Part shown: positions 26,984 to 38,400 of the stretch, piece by piece
Position numbering within the stretch: position 1 is the stretch's first letter
How the letters are laid out: each line of letters begins with the position of its first letter
Source of the DNA: CBDDCA01 sp965218205
GTDB lineage: Bacteria > Spirochaetota > Spirochaetia > WTKD01 > G963693115
Direction of reading: 5' to 3'
NCBI GenBank assembly: GCA_965218205.1
Contig: OZ244590.1
Location: 434,001-498,000 of the forward strand
Length of the DNA stretch: 64,000 nt
The notes under the pieces: model-generated
Told to the model about the DNA's origin: nothing
What the model saw: only the letters and a program-made list of their open reading frames with translations
Databases searched by the model: none
Made by a program: the position numbers and the translations under genes

Positions 26984-29900
26984 ATGTATTCTTTTTTTAA
27001 TATTCAAGGTATAAAAAAGGCTTTCTTTTTTATTAGTGTGACAATAATGATGTTGTCTCTCGTAAATTGTGATGAGGCATTGTCATTAATAAGTAAAGGT
27101 ATTAGCTATAGTCCAAAAACAAAAGCTGATTTGTTGAAAACTATAGAATCAGAAATAAAAAAGCAAGGGAACACAGCAAACTTAAATAATATAGATACAA
27201 GTGCTATCACCGATATGAGTAGTTTATTTGCAAATAAAAAGACCTTTAATGGGGATGTGTCAAAGTGGAAAGTAAGCAAGGTTACAAATATGGAGCGTAT
27301 GTTTCATAATGCGAGTGCATTTAAGGGGGATCTATCAAAGTGGGATGTAAGCAAGGTTACAAATATGGAGCGTATGTTTGAGCAAGCACACGCATTTAAT
27401 AGTGACATATCGGGCTGGGATGTGAGTAAAGTAACAAATATGGGGGTTATGTTTGATGCAGCTACGAGTTTTAACCAAGATATATCCGAATGGAAAGTAG
27501 GAAAAGTAAGAGACATGTCCTTTATGTTTAAGTATGCAACAGTGTTTAATCAAGATATATCGGATTGGGATGTGAGTAGCGTTACGAATATGAACATGAT
27601 GTTTTATAATGCACGGGTGTTTAATCAAAATATATCGTCATGGAAAGTAGGGAGTGTTACTAATATGAGAAGTATGTTTAATGAAGCAGCAGCATTTAAT
27701 CAAGATCTATCAAGCTGGAATGTACATCCGAGTGTGAACAGGGAGGATATGTTTAAGGATTCTGGAGTAAGTTCACCGCCAAGCTGGGCTACTGCATCAT
27801 CAGTAACATACGATCACAGACCAACAACAAAAGCTGAGTTAGAGAAAGCTATAGCAGCAGAAATAAGAAAGCAAGGGAACACAGCAAATCTCAATAATAT
27901 AGATACAAGTGCTATCACCGATATGAGTAGTTTGTTTGCAAATAAAAAGACCTTTAATGGAAATGTATCAAAATGGAATGTAGGTAGGGTTACCAATATG
28001 TCTTATATATTTGCTCATGCAAACGCATTTAGTGGAGATCTATCGACATGGAATGTAAGCAAGGTTACAAATATGGAGCATATGTTTGAGCAAGCACATG
28101 CATTTAATAGTGACATATCGGGCTGGGATGTGAGTAAAGTAACAAATATGGGGGTTATGTTTGATGCAGCTACGAGTTTTAACCAAGATATATCCGAATG
28201 GAAAGTAGGAAAAGTAAGAGACATGTCCTTTATGTTTAAGTATGCAACAGTGTTTAATCAAGATATATCGGATTGGGATGTGAGTAGCGTTACGAATATG
28301 AACATGATGTTTTATAATGCAAGGGTGTTTAATCAAAATATATCGTCATGGAAAGTAGGGAATGTTACTAATATGAGAAGTATGTTTAATGAAGCAGCAG
28401 CATTTAATCAAGATCTATCAAGCTGGAATGTACATCCGAGTGTGGACAGGGAGGATATGTTTAAGGATTCTGGGGTAAGTTCACCGCCAAGCTGGGCTAC
28501 TGCACCATCAGTAACATACGATCATAGACCAACAACAAAAGCTGAGTTACAGAACGCCATTGCAGCAGAAATAAAAAAGCAAGGGAACACAGCAAACTTA
28601 AATAATATAGATACAAGTGCTATCACTGATATGAGTAGTTTGTTTGCAAGGAACAAGACTTTTAATGGAAATATATCAAAATGGAATGTAAGCAAAGTTA
28701 CGACTATGGAAAGAATGTTTGAGCAAGCATGGGCATTTAATAGTGACATATCGGATTGGGATGTGAGTAAAGTAACAAATATGAGTGTTATGTTTGATGC
28801 AGCTACAAGTTTTAACCAAAATATATCGAAATGGAAAGTAGGAAAAGTAAGAGACATGTCCTTTATGTTTAAGTATGCAACAGTGTTTAATCAAGATATA
28901 TCGGATTGGGATGTGAGTAGCGTTACGAATATGCACATGATGTTTTATAATGCACAGGTGTTTAATAGTAATATATCGAAATGGAAAGTAGGGAAGGTTA
29001 CCATTATGAAAAGTATGTTTAATCAAGCATCAAAATTTAATCAAGATATATCGGGCTGGGACATAAGCAAAGTAACAGATATGAATAAAATGTTTTATTT
29101 TGCAACAAGATTTAATCAAGATCTATCAAGCTGGAATGTACACCAGAGTGTAGACAGAGGGAATATGTTTCAAGATTCTGGAGTAAGTTCACCGCCAAGT
29201 TGGGCTACTGCACCATCAGTAACATATGTCCACAGACCAACAACAAAAAATGAGTTACAGAATGCCATTGCAGTAGAAATAAGAAAGCAAGGGAATACAG
29301 CAAATCTCAATAATATAGATACAAGTGCCATAACTAATATGCATGTTGTATTTGCAGGAAAAACAACTTTTAATGGAGATATATCAAAATGGAATGTACG
29401 TAATGTTACCAATATGTCTTATATGTTTAATAATGCAAGTGCATTTAATGGAGATATATCGAAATGGGATGTAAGCAAAGTTACGACTATGGAAAGAATG
29501 TTTAATGCTGCATCAAAGTTTAATCAAGACATATCGGGATGGAAAGTGAGTAATGTTGAAAATATGGCAAGTATGTTTAATGAAGCATCTGTGTTTAATC
29601 AAAATATATCGGGATGGAAAGTAGGGAAGGTTAAAAATATGTATAGTATGTTTAATAACGCAAGTGTTTTTGATCAAAATTTATCTTCGTGGGATGTGAG
29701 TAAAGTAACAAATATGTCCTATATGTTTGCCCATACAGCGTTTAATGGCAATATATCGACATGGACAGTAAGTGCAGTTACTGATATGTCAGGGATGTTT
29801 TTTACTACTTCTCAGTTTAATCAAGATATATCGGGCTGGGATGTAAGCAATGTTACGGACATGAGTGTTATGTTTCATACTGCACCAAAATTTACTCAAG

Positions 29901-29992
29901 ATCTAACACGCTGGAATGTTGGGAGCAGTGTAGATAAACATGGGATGTTTTCAGGTTCTGGGGTAACCACACCACCAAGCTGGGCAAATTAG
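26984..29992 (+). CDS. BspA/DUF285-repeat lipoprotein 4, four-module
   Basis: A 1002-residue lipoprotein (lipobox 'LVNC') made of four modules of about 235-260 residues. Each starts with a variant of 'TKAELEKAIAAEIRKQGNTANLNNIDTSAITDMSSLFA', contains 7-9 DUF285 repeats of 25 residues, and modules 1 to 3 end in 'DSGVSSPPSWATA' before the next. Modules 1 and 2 are nearly identical for long stretches (about 27350-27790 against 28060-28500), module 3 shares most of this, and module 4 matches the separate gene at 25789. The large size probably arose by in-frame fusion and duplication of single-module genes. Surface location and variability are inferred from family and from the poly-T promoter. Confidence 0.88.
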   Translation: MYSFFNIQGIKKAFFFISVTIMMLSLVNCDEALSLISKGISYSPKTKADLLKTIESEIKKQGNTANLNNIDTSAITDMSSLFANKKTFNGDVSKWKVSKVTNMERMFHNASAFKGDLSKWDVSKVTNMERMFEQAHAFNSDISGWDVSKVTNMGVMFDAATSFNQDISEWKVGKVRDMSFMFKYATVFNQDISDWDVSSVTNMNMMFYNARVFNQNISSWKVGSVTNMRSMFNEAAAFNQDLSSWNVHPSVNREDMFKDSGVSSPPSWATASSVTYDHRPTTKAELEKAIAAEIRKQGNTANLNNIDTSAITDMSSLFANKKTFNGNVSKWNVGRVTNMSYIFAHANAFSGDLSTWNVSKVTNMEHMFEQAHAFNSDISGWDVSKVTNMGVMFDAATSFNQDISEWKVGKVRDMSFMFKYATVFNQDISDWDVSSVTNMNMMFYNARVFNQNISSWKVGNVTNMRSMFNEAAAFNQDLSSWNVHPSVDREDMFKDSGVSSPPSWATAPSVTYDHRPTTKAELQNAIAAEIKKQGNTANLNNIDTSAITDMSSLFARNKTFNGNISKWNVSKVTTMERMFEQAWAFNSDISDWDVSKVTNMSVMFDAATSFNQNISKWKVGKVRDMSFMFKYATVFNQDISDWDVSSVTNMHMMFYNAQVFNSNISKWKVGKVTIMKSMFNQASKFNQDISGWDISKVTDMNKMFYFATRFNQDLSSWNVHQSVDRGNMFQDSGVSSPPSWATAPSVTYVHRPTTKNELQNAIAVEIRKQGNTANLNNIDTSAITNMHVVFAGKTTFNGDISKWNVRNVTNMSYMFNNASAFNGDISKWDVSKVTTMERMFNAASKFNQDISGWKVSNVENMASMFNEASVFNQNISGWKVGKVKNMYSMFNNASVFDQNLSSWDVSKVTNMSYMFAHTAFNGNISTWTVSAVTDMSGMFFTTSQFNQDISGWDVSNVTDMSVMFHTAPKFTQDLTRWNVGSSVDKHGMFSGSGVTTPPSWAN

Positions 29993-29995
29993 GTA

Positions 29996-30024
29996 TTGTT
30001 GTTATATATGTTTTATGATACAAT
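29996..30024 (+). promoter_or_regulatory. Promoter of BspA-like gene 5
   Basis: TTGTTG (29996-30001), 17-bp spacer, TACAAT (30019-30024), 39 bp upstream of the start codon. Confidence 0.55.
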
Positions 30025-30063
30025 ATAGTTGAATGTTTTTATATAAAAATAAAGGAGAATACT

Positions 30064-32016
30064 ATGCGTCATTTTTTTAATGTTCAAAATACAGCTCAAA
30101 ATACAAAGAAGGCTTTCTTTTTTGTTTGTATGATAGTAGTGTTACTGTCTCTTATGAATTGTGATGAGTTATTGTCATTATACAATAAGAATATTAGTTA
30201 TCGTCCAAAAACCAAGAGTGACTTAAAAAGAGTCATAGATATAGAAATAGGAATAAAAGGAAATAAAGCAAATCTCAATAATATCAATACAAGTGCTATC
30301 ACTGATATGAGTGGTTTATTTGCAAGTAGAAGAAGTTTTAACGGAGATATATCAGAGTGGGATGTAAGCAATGTTACAAATATGTATAAAATGTTTGCTC
30401 AAGCAGGAAATTTTAATGGAGACATATCAAAATGGGATGTAAGCAAGGTTACAAATATGTCTCGTATGTTTGAGTATGCCTATGCGTTTAATAGTGATAT
30501 ATCGAAATGGAATGTAAGCAAAGTAACAGATATGAGCAGAATGTTTGATTCTGCTATAAGTTTTAACCAAGATATATCGAAATGGAAAGTGGGGAATGTA
30601 AAAAATATATCTTCTATGTTTAAGTTTTCAGCAGCATTTAATCAAGATGTATCAGAATGGGATGTGAGTAACGTCACTTATATGAACGGTATGTTTTATG
30701 GAACATCGGTATTTAATAGTGATATATCACAGTGGGATGTGCGTAATGTTATAGATATGAGTTGGATGTTTGGGAGTGAAACTTACTATAGATCGAGCTT
30801 TACTGGCAACATATCAGGCTGGGATGTAGGAAATGTTAGGGACATGAGTAGTATGTTTTATGACTCAGATACATTTAATGGTGACATATCAGGCTGGGAT
30901 GTAAGTAAAGTAAAAGATATGAACAGGATGTTTTATAATGCAAAGGTTTTTGATAAAAATCTTGAAAGATGGAATGTGAGAAACAATGTAAACAAATATA
31001 AGATGTTTGAAGGGTCTGGGGTAAATCCATTGCCACGTTGGGCTACTACAACGTCAGGATCGTATAATTACAGTCCGCAAAACAAAGCTGAGTTATATAA
31101 AGTCATTGCAGCAGAAATACGGAAGCAAGGGAACGAAGCAAACTTAAATACTATAGATACAAGTGCTATCACCAACATGAGTGATTTATTTGCAAATATA
31201 AGTGATTTTAATGGGGATGTATCAGAGTGGAACGTGAGTAATGTAACAGATATGAGTAAGATGTTTTATGATTCGTCATTTAATGGAGATATATCGAAGT
31301 GGGATGTGAAAAATGTTACGGATATGAGCGGTATGTTTGGTCTTACAGATGCGTTTAATAGCGACATATCAGAGTGGAATGTGAGAAATGTTACGGATAT
31401 GAGTGGTATGTTTCACTATGCAGATGCGTTTAATGGGGATATATCAGATTGGGATGTGAGAAATGTTACGGATATGAGTTGGATGTTTGCAAGCGTAAAA
31501 GTATTTAATGGTGATATATCAGGCTGGGATGTGAGAAATGTTATGGATATGAGTTGGATGTTTTATAGAGCAAAAAACTTTAATCAATATCTTGAAAGAT
31601 GGAATGTAGAAGAAAATGCAGATCAATATAAGATGTTTTCATATTCTGGTGTTACTGAACTGCCAAGTTGGGCTACTAAAATATCAGTAGCATACGATAT
31701 ACGATATGTTCCATACAATAAAGATACATTAAAGGAAGCTATTGAAACGGTAATAAAGAGAGAGGGAAATACTGCAAATTTAAACGAAATAGATACAAGT
31801 GCTATAAAGGATATGAGTGATTTATTTGCAAATAGGAATGATTTTAATGGAGATATATCAGGTTGGGATGTGAGTAATGTTAAAAATATGAGTAATATGT
31901 TTTATAATGCAGATGCATTTAATGGTGATATATCAGGTTGGGATGTGGGAAACAATGTAAACAAATATAATATGTTTCAAGGTTCTGGTGTTACTGAATT
32001 GCCAAGTTGGTATTAA
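30064..32016 (+). CDS. BspA/DUF285-repeat lipoprotein 5, three-module
   Basis: A 650-residue lipoprotein with lipobox 'LMNC'. Two full modules, each starting 'TKSDLKRVIDIEIG' or 'NKAELYKVIAAEIRKQGNEANLN', and a short third one with only two DUF285 repeats, ending Leu-Pro-Ser-Trp-Tyr. The repeats use Glu-Trp and Gly-Trp variants (Ser-Glu-Trp-Asp-Val-Arg-Asn-Val), more divergent from the other four genes. It has an extra stretch around nt 30770-30800 that breaks the 25-residue register. AAAGGAG precedes the ATG by 8 bases. The shortened last module looks like a partial duplication or deletion. Confidence 0.88.
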   Translation: MRHFFNVQNTAQNTKKAFFFVCMIVVLLSLMNCDELLSLYNKNISYRPKTKSDLKRVIDIEIGIKGNKANLNNINTSAITDMSGLFASRRSFNGDISEWDVSNVTNMYKMFAQAGNFNGDISKWDVSKVTNMSRMFEYAYAFNSDISKWNVSKVTDMSRMFDSAISFNQDISKWKVGNVKNISSMFKFSAAFNQDVSEWDVSNVTYMNGMFYGTSVFNSDISQWDVRNVIDMSWMFGSETYYRSSFTGNISGWDVGNVRDMSSMFYDSDTFNGDISGWDVSKVKDMNRMFYNAKVFDKNLERWNVRNNVNKYKMFEGSGVNPLPRWATTTSGSYNYSPQNKAELYKVIAAEIRKQGNEANLNTIDTSAITNMSDLFANISDFNGDVSEWNVSNVTDMSKMFYDSSFNGDISKWDVKNVTDMSGMFGLTDAFNSDISEWNVRNVTDMSGMFHYADAFNGDISDWDVRNVTDMSWMFASVKVFNGDISGWDVRNVMDMSWMFYRAKNFNQYLERWNVEENADQYKMFSYSGVTELPSWATKISVAYDIRYVPYNKDTLKEAIETVIKREGNTANLNEIDTSAIKDMSDLFANRNDFNGDISGWDVSNVKNMSNMFYNADAFNGDISGWDVGNNVNKYNMFQGSGVTELPSWY

Positions 32017-32085
32017 AGAAAGAATATAATGTATGTAATGCTATGCACTATGTAGGAAAGAGAGTATTAGTGTATACTTTAGATA

Positions 32086-35000
32086 GTGCATAGTAACATA
32101 CTTCAATATCTTATTGATTCTATTTACCATAAGCGATATATTGTCTTTCCAACAGAGGAATTGCGAAATTTTTGGTGTCGTCAGTTAAGTGAGCATGTAG
32201 ATATTGTATCTTTAGAATACTGTATGAATAGTTCATCGGTATTTGATTTTCTGTCTCGCAAATATCTTTCTTCTCTTGATATACAACAATGTAAATCAAT
32301 GTATTCTCTGTCTCGTAAGGAACGGCATATACTTTTAAGTATGGTGCTTCAGAAAAAAGAAGTACAGAATATGCTCTTTAGACTTGAACAGATTGATAGT
32401 GCTGATAATAGCATTTCTTTAGAGGAATTTTCACAAAACTATGTGCTGAAGTTTGAGGCTTTATTACAAGCATATCATCTTATACTACATACTTGTAGCG
32501 ATAATGATTTTTTTGTGCATTGTATGGAGATGTTTTACACATCGTATATACAGATACTTTCCAAGAGTAACTGTATAGATACATTAGTGTTGCCTACATT
32601 GCTCGTAAAACAACATATCTGTATTGATGATATGTTTGTGTTTTTGTTTCCACAGTTGCTGAGCAATGAACAACAATCTCGTTTTTTGTATTTATATCAG
32701 AATAAAGTGATGAATAGTATGTGTTTTTTTCAGGATATATCAAATAGAAAACAAAGCGACAATGTGGTATCTGCTCATACAGAACATAAGAGTAATGATG
32801 CTTCCTGTATACAATGTAGTTTTTCTGATTACATGGAGTACATGCAAACTATGAGTGTATCGGCATATTCTCAAAAAACAATAAAGAAATGTATGTATAC
32901 AAGACAAGAACTCCACTATGTTTGTAAAAGTATTCAAGAGAAACTTACTTCTGTTGAGGCTCATTCTATTGCAATAACATTGTGTGATAATAATCCAACA
33001 ATAATAGAAGATTTATATAGTACTGCAAAACAATATGGTATCGTATTACAGGATATACATATGATGCAACATTTTCCTCTGTTAGAACATATATGGCAAC
33101 TGTATTCCAAAGGATGTACTGTACATACATTGCAAAATTTGTTTATGGATCCTCGTATTCCATGGAAACAACGAGCTATGCATGTTCGTATTGTTCAGCT
33201 TGGATATGAAAAAATCCCAAACGATAGTAATGATTTATCGTTATGGAAAAAAGTGCTTGCTCGTGAAGTTAAAAAAAATGATATTCAGAATGAAAACAAT
33301 GAACAGCATACACATAGCCATACATCACATAGCCATACATATAGTACAGATAAAAGCACAGATGAATTGGAGGCTATGGAACATAGGAAAGAGCAAGGAG
33401 CAGTACATACCCTTACTCTATACGAGTATTTTTTTAGCATTCAACATATGTTTCGTACTATTGTACAGGCAAGCAGTTTTGTAGAATTGAGAGAGAGTGT
33501 GCATGATCTTATTGATACATATATGTGTCAGGACTCATTAGAGGGCATTGTATGGCTAAAGCAGTTATATGAAACACTGGATGATTATGTTGTTCTCAGT
33601 AAGCATATGCAACAAACATATGATAATTTTGAGAAAGAGATTGCAAAGTCTCCATTTCATGTGTTACGTGCTCACCTTACTCAGTATAGGAGACATGATA
33701 GCGATAATCATACGCAATCTGCTGTTGCTCTGTCTGTGTTTCCTCATTCTCTGTATTGTGAATATGCGTATCAATACTATATTGGGTGTAATCAGAACGC
33801 GCTTGCAAGAGTGCTGTCAAAGCCTACATTCTTTCATGAGATGCTGAGTAAGCGTTATATGAGTGATGCGTTACAACAGCGCTATGAGAAACGAAATCAG
33901 TATATACAGTCTAGTCTTGATTATTGTTCTGATACTGTTGCGTTTAGCTTTTCTGCACAGAGTCCAGACGGAGTACAGCCTGATCCTGCATTTTGGAACA
34001 ATATAGAACCTGCGTTTGTTGTGGATACTTTTCAAAAAGAACAACAGTACTGGGAACAGTTGTGTAGTACTATACATACACACAATAATAGGGAGAGACA
34101 GAGAGCTATTGCAGAAACAGAAACATCTTTTTGTACAATATCGTTCGTACAAAAACAAGGACTGGAGTATCAGCAACATATTCAGAGTGCTACAAAAAAT
34201 GTTTCTTTCTTTACCCATGCTATTGACACAAAGGTGCGAGAGAAATATCAAAGAAATCTTAGGAATAAGAATGTTCATAAAAAAAATATGCTTCATTCGC
34301 ATATACATCCTAGCAATTTATCGCTTGTTCTTGAAAATCCAATGGTGTATATGTTGAACAATGTTTTTCAGATACGAGAGTTGTTTTCACAAAATATTTT
34401 TTTATATTCTGAGAGAATGCTTTTTAGTTCGCTTATTCATGAGACATTTGCACATATGGCATCAATGGTAGCAAAGCATATACAGACGATGGGGGATTCT
34501 GGAGCTATTGATTCTCAGTCACAGCTTGATGTGCTTTTATCGTTAGTGCCTGATATTGTTGCAGAAGGCAAGGCTTTGTTTATGCAACGCTTAGTGAACG
34601 AATCGTTGTATTTCTTTATGCAACAGTCAATAGAGCATGCCTTTGATGAAGTGTTACTCTATCGTTTTATGTCAGTGTTGTTGTATACTCTCTATACTCA
34701 GAAATCATCAATACATATCATTGAAGAGTCTATTGATTTTGATTTTTCTGAAATTATGTGGAATGATACACAATTTCCTCCTTTTGTATTACAGGGCAAA
34801 CCTGATCTATGTTTTTCTCATAAAGAAGAGGGATACTATAGTTTTTTTGATTATAAATTGCGTAAAAGTACCAATGCTCAAATGCTTGAACGTTATTTTA
34901 CCCAGCTGTGGGCCTATCATGTACTTGTAAGTAAGCATACTCATTTTTTGTTTTATCAGAGAGCAAGTGTGAAAGAAGACAATGATGCTACTGCTCAAGG

Positions 35001-35469
35001 AAAGGATGAGAAGCCTTCTACTGCTGATGGAATGGTGGGATATGTAAAAGGAGCGTTGTATTATATTGCTGATAGCTACAAAGATATGTCTCTGTATAAT
35101 ACAGTGTTTCCTGTGCCTCAAGCATTACATGAAAGTAGTTCTTTGCACATGCTTGATTATATAGAGCAAACATTACAAAAATATAATAGTGATATTGGGG
35201 GAGGAGAGGCTTTAGAATATATGCCATCCCCTCGTACACAAATGGCTATGCGAAAGCGTACAGAGAAGATACATATGTTTCTTTCTACTATAGAAGAGAA
35301 TTTATTGCATGCCTTGTCTTCTGTGTATCAGTTGGATTTTTCTCGTTTGTTTGTAGATACAGATACTGATGATACTGATGTAAAAAATAAGAAAGAGAGT
35401 ATAGTAGAAAATTTTATTGTGTCTTTAATTTTACGAGAACAATGTTTCATATATAGGAACAGAGATTGA
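32086..35469 (+). CDS. AddB-like (RexB-like) exonuclease subunit
   Basis: A 1127-residue protein directly upstream of an AddA-like helicase, the classic order for the AddAB recombination complex that processes double-strand ends. The N-terminus 'KRYIVFPTEELRNFWCRQL' corresponds to the start of AddB but lacks a Walker A loop, so this subunit is probably ATPase-inactive. Near residue 904 a RecB-type nuclease motif is visible: 'GKPDLCFSHKEEGYYSFFDYKL' (Asp ... Asp-Tyr-Lys). I see no four-Cys iron-sulphur cluster as in Bacillus AddB. A His/Ser/Thr repeat lies near residue 405. The start is GTG; TATACT (32073-32078) lies seven bases before it with no Shine-Dalgarno, so the mRNA may be leaderless. 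Confidence 0.7.
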   Translation: MHSNILQYLIDSIYHKRYIVFPTEELRNFWCRQLSEHVDIVSLEYCMNSSSVFDFLSRKYLSSLDIQQCKSMYSLSRKERHILLSMVLQKKEVQNMLFRLEQIDSADNSISLEEFSQNYVLKFEALLQAYHLILHTCSDNDFFVHCMEMFYTSYIQILSKSNCIDTLVLPTLLVKQHICIDDMFVFLFPQLLSNEQQSRFLYLYQNKVMNSMCFFQDISNRKQSDNVVSAHTEHKSNDASCIQCSFSDYMEYMQTMSVSAYSQKTIKKCMYTRQELHYVCKSIQEKLTSVEAHSIAITLCDNNPTIIEDLYSTAKQYGIVLQDIHMMQHFPLLEHIWQLYSKGCTVHTLQNLFMDPRIPWKQRAMHVRIVQLGYEKIPNDSNDLSLWKKVLAREVKKNDIQNENNEQHTHSHTSHSHTYSTDKSTDELEAMEHRKEQGAVHTLTLYEYFFSIQHMFRTIVQASSFVELRESVHDLIDTYMCQDSLEGIVWLKQLYETLDDYVVLSKHMQQTYDNFEKEIAKSPFHVLRAHLTQYRRHDSDNHTQSAVALSVFPHSLYCEYAYQYYIGCNQNALARVLSKPTFFHEMLSKRYMSDALQQRYEKRNQYIQSSLDYCSDTVAFSFSAQSPDGVQPDPAFWNNIEPAFVVDTFQKEQQYWEQLCSTIHTHNNRERQRAIAETETSFCTISFVQKQGLEYQQHIQSATKNVSFFTHAIDTKVREKYQRNLRNKNVHKKNMLHSHIHPSNLSLVLENPMVYMLNNVFQIRELFSQNIFLYSERMLFSSLIHETFAHMASMVAKHIQTMGDSGAIDSQSQLDVLLSLVPDIVAEGKALFMQRLVNESLYFFMQQSIEHAFDEVLLYRFMSVLLYTLYTQKSSIHIIEESIDFDFSEIMWNDTQFPPFVLQGKPDLCFSHKEEGYYSFFDYKLRKSTNAQMLERYFTQLWAYHVLVSKHTHFLFYQRASVKEDNDATAQGKDEKPSTADGMVGYVKGALYYIADSYKDMSLYNTVFPVPQALHESSSLHMLDYIEQTLQKYNSDIGGGEALEYMPSPRTQMAMRKRTEKIHMFLSTIEENLLHALSSVYQLDFSRLFVDTDTDDTDVKNKKESIVENFIVSLILREQCFIYRNRD

Positions 35470-35470
35470 T

Positions 35471-38400
35471 ATGTGTCATAATAGTGTTGCAATGCAAAGT
35501 GATATGCAAAATAGTAACGATAGTGTAGCTACACAAAAGAAAACGCTACAGCTTACAGAGGAACAAAAAAAAGCTGCTAGGGTGGTGGACAATGCGGTAG
35601 TGGTAGCTGGCGCAGGAAGTGGAAAAACAACAGTGTTGGCTATGCGCGTGGTATATCTTATGCTTTCAAAAAAAGTTCCGTTGTCGCAGATATTAGTACT
35701 TACATTTACGATAAAGGCAAGTGCTGAGATGCATGCTCGTATTCGAAAGCAAATACTACAAGCTATAGAGACTCGTTCTCATATAGGAGTTGCTCTTTCA
35801 AAAGAAGATGTAGATTTTCTTGAAGAGCAATTATCGCATTATATAGATGCTCAGATTTCAACTATTGATTCTTTTTGTTTACGTATTGCTAATATTGCAG
35901 CAAACAGATTAGGATATATGGGAAGAATTCATTATAGTGCTCATTATAACAAAGAGTTACGAGATTTTGTGTTTCGATGGATTTTCAAACAAAAAAAGAA
36001 CAGTGAGGCTATTGTTGAGATTGTATCTATAATGGATATTGATGAGGTTATTTCTGATTATATATTTCCTGCTTTGCAAAATCTTAATGCAGAACATAGA
36101 GAGAAATTTTTTGATGTTAATGCTATTTTTGAGCAATGCAAAAACAGAGTGCAACATATGTTGCATGGTTTTCATGCAGACATTATAGAAAAAATTTCTT
36201 ATCTTAACGATGTTTTCAAGAGAGTGATAGAAGAAGATGATGCTGAGCCAGTGAAGAAGAGAGTGAATGCTTTTTTCTCAATATATGAGGCTGTATCACA
36301 AAAAGAGTGGTCGGAGGTAGATGCATCGTTTGTTGTGGAACAGTTAGGGAACATAGATTTTAGAGGAAACTTTGGTAAGCTGGTGTCAGCAAAAGAAAAG
36401 GATATGTTTAAGGCATGTAAGGAGCTGATATTTGAATCGAAGCGTATAGAGGATCTTCTTAAACATGAGGTGCATGTGCCACATGTGTATACACTGTTGT
36501 ATACAGTGATACAGCAGCTAGCACAGGACTGGATTGTGTATAGAAAACAAAATGTACTATTTTCATTTTCTGATATTGCCAACCTTGCGAGTACGGTATT
36601 GGACGATTATCCTGATGTACAACAATGGTTTGCTTCTTCGTATCGTTTTATTATTGTGGATGAAGCTCAAGATAATAATTTTCAACAAAAGTCATTTTTG
36701 TATAATCTTTCTAAACGAGGTTCAGAGAAAACACAGTCAATACATACTCAAAAGGATGAGATGTTTCTTGAAGAACAAAAGTTTTATTTTGTGGGAGATC
36801 CTCAACAGTCCATTTATTCTTTTAGGGGAGCAGAAGTGCAAAGTTTTACTGCTATGAACAATGAAATGCAAGAAACATTGTATTTACGTCATAATCATCG
36901 CAGTAATCATCTGCTTATTCATTTTTTTAATGTAGTTTTTGATAGTTTGTTCAATAATAAAGATCTACAATTACAAAGGCACTTTAATCCTAGTTCTGTG
37001 CAGTATCAAACACAGCTTGCTTCGGTGGTATCACAGGATGTTCATGCTCACTCAGAGAGTCACAATGAAACTATAGTGCCTGAGGAGTATCCTGTAGTAT
37101 TGACATTGTATCGAGAAGAAGAGGAAGCATCTCATACACTTTCCTCTAAAGAGCTAGAAGCATACGATATTGCTCGAAATATACAATCGTTATGGAAAGA
37201 AAAAAAATACGCATATGAGGATATTGCGGTGTTGAGTAAAAACAAAAATATGTTTCCTTATTTGTTAAAATATTTTACTATACTCAGTATTCCTTATAGT
37301 ATCAATGAAGCTGGTATGGGGCTGCGTATGGATATAGGGTTTGATTTTTATGCGTGGTTTAGCTTATTGTTATACCCTGAAGATAGAAGTGCATATGCAG
37401 CGGTGTTGCGAAGTCCTCTTGCTAATATATCTGATTCTGTGGTGCTATCTCTGTTGTTAGAGAACAATGATATGTTTACAATACCACAGGAGTTACAGGA
37501 AGATTTGCAGTATGCCCAAGCAATACAGCATGTACATGTTTTACGTGAACGATATAATGAAGCTAAGAAATTGCTAAAGGGTGGAGTGGCAGTTGATATA
37601 TTAGATGATTTTTGGTTACGGTGTGGATATAGGTACACAATATTAGCATATCCAAACTATCATAGTTTTCTTGATACTTATTATGTGTTGCGTTCTTTTT
37701 TACAGCAACAGCAGGAGGGAGGAGGAATAGTACATACTCATACTATGCTACGAAATAACTTGGATGTATATAATGGTGTTTCTTCCCATACTATTCCTAT
37801 CAGTGATGTGAGCACACAAGGATCAGGGGTGCAAATTATGACCATTCATGCTTCAAAAGGATTAGAGTTTCCTGTGGTATTTGTTATGGGACTGGGAAGC
37901 AAGATTTTTCCTCCTTCAAAGCATAAGGTGAACATTCATGCACAGCAGGCAGTTATGCGTTTACCTCAGACGCTTTCTTCTGTATCATCTGCTTCGAATG
38001 TGTCCTCAAGTGAACATAAGAAGAGTATCGTTAGTACGCATAAGCTTTTGCGTACTAACGATACTTCTCAGAACGATAATGATATTATGAATACTGCTTT
38101 TCTCCTCTTTGACGAGGATAGACAAGCTGGCGAGCCATTGCGTATATTGTATGTTGCTATGACACGTGCAAAAGAGCGTTTGTTTCTCAGTGGAGCATAT
38201 GCAAAGCCATCTTTTTTTGATGAAGGTACAGTAAAACACAGTACATTTCTTGACTATTTACAGACTGTGCTTACTCCATTGCCATTTACGAGTAGCTCTC
38301 ATACCCGTACTCATGGTTCTGATCATGCTGATAATCGTGCTTTTGATAGTATACATATGTTGGTCAATAATAGTATGCTGTCTGAAATAGAGGCACAAGC

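Noticed and set aside
24200..31950. Regular 75-bp repeats that could suggest a CRISPR or other repeat array
   Set aside because: They are in frame, imperfect, and encode 25-residue DUF285 repeats; there are no unique spacers or cas genes.
32740..34930. Open frames in other phases within the AddB-like gene
   Set aside because: They overlap a long gene with clear family motifs, have no ribosome-binding sites and encode unnatural Ile/Leu/Cys-rich peptides.
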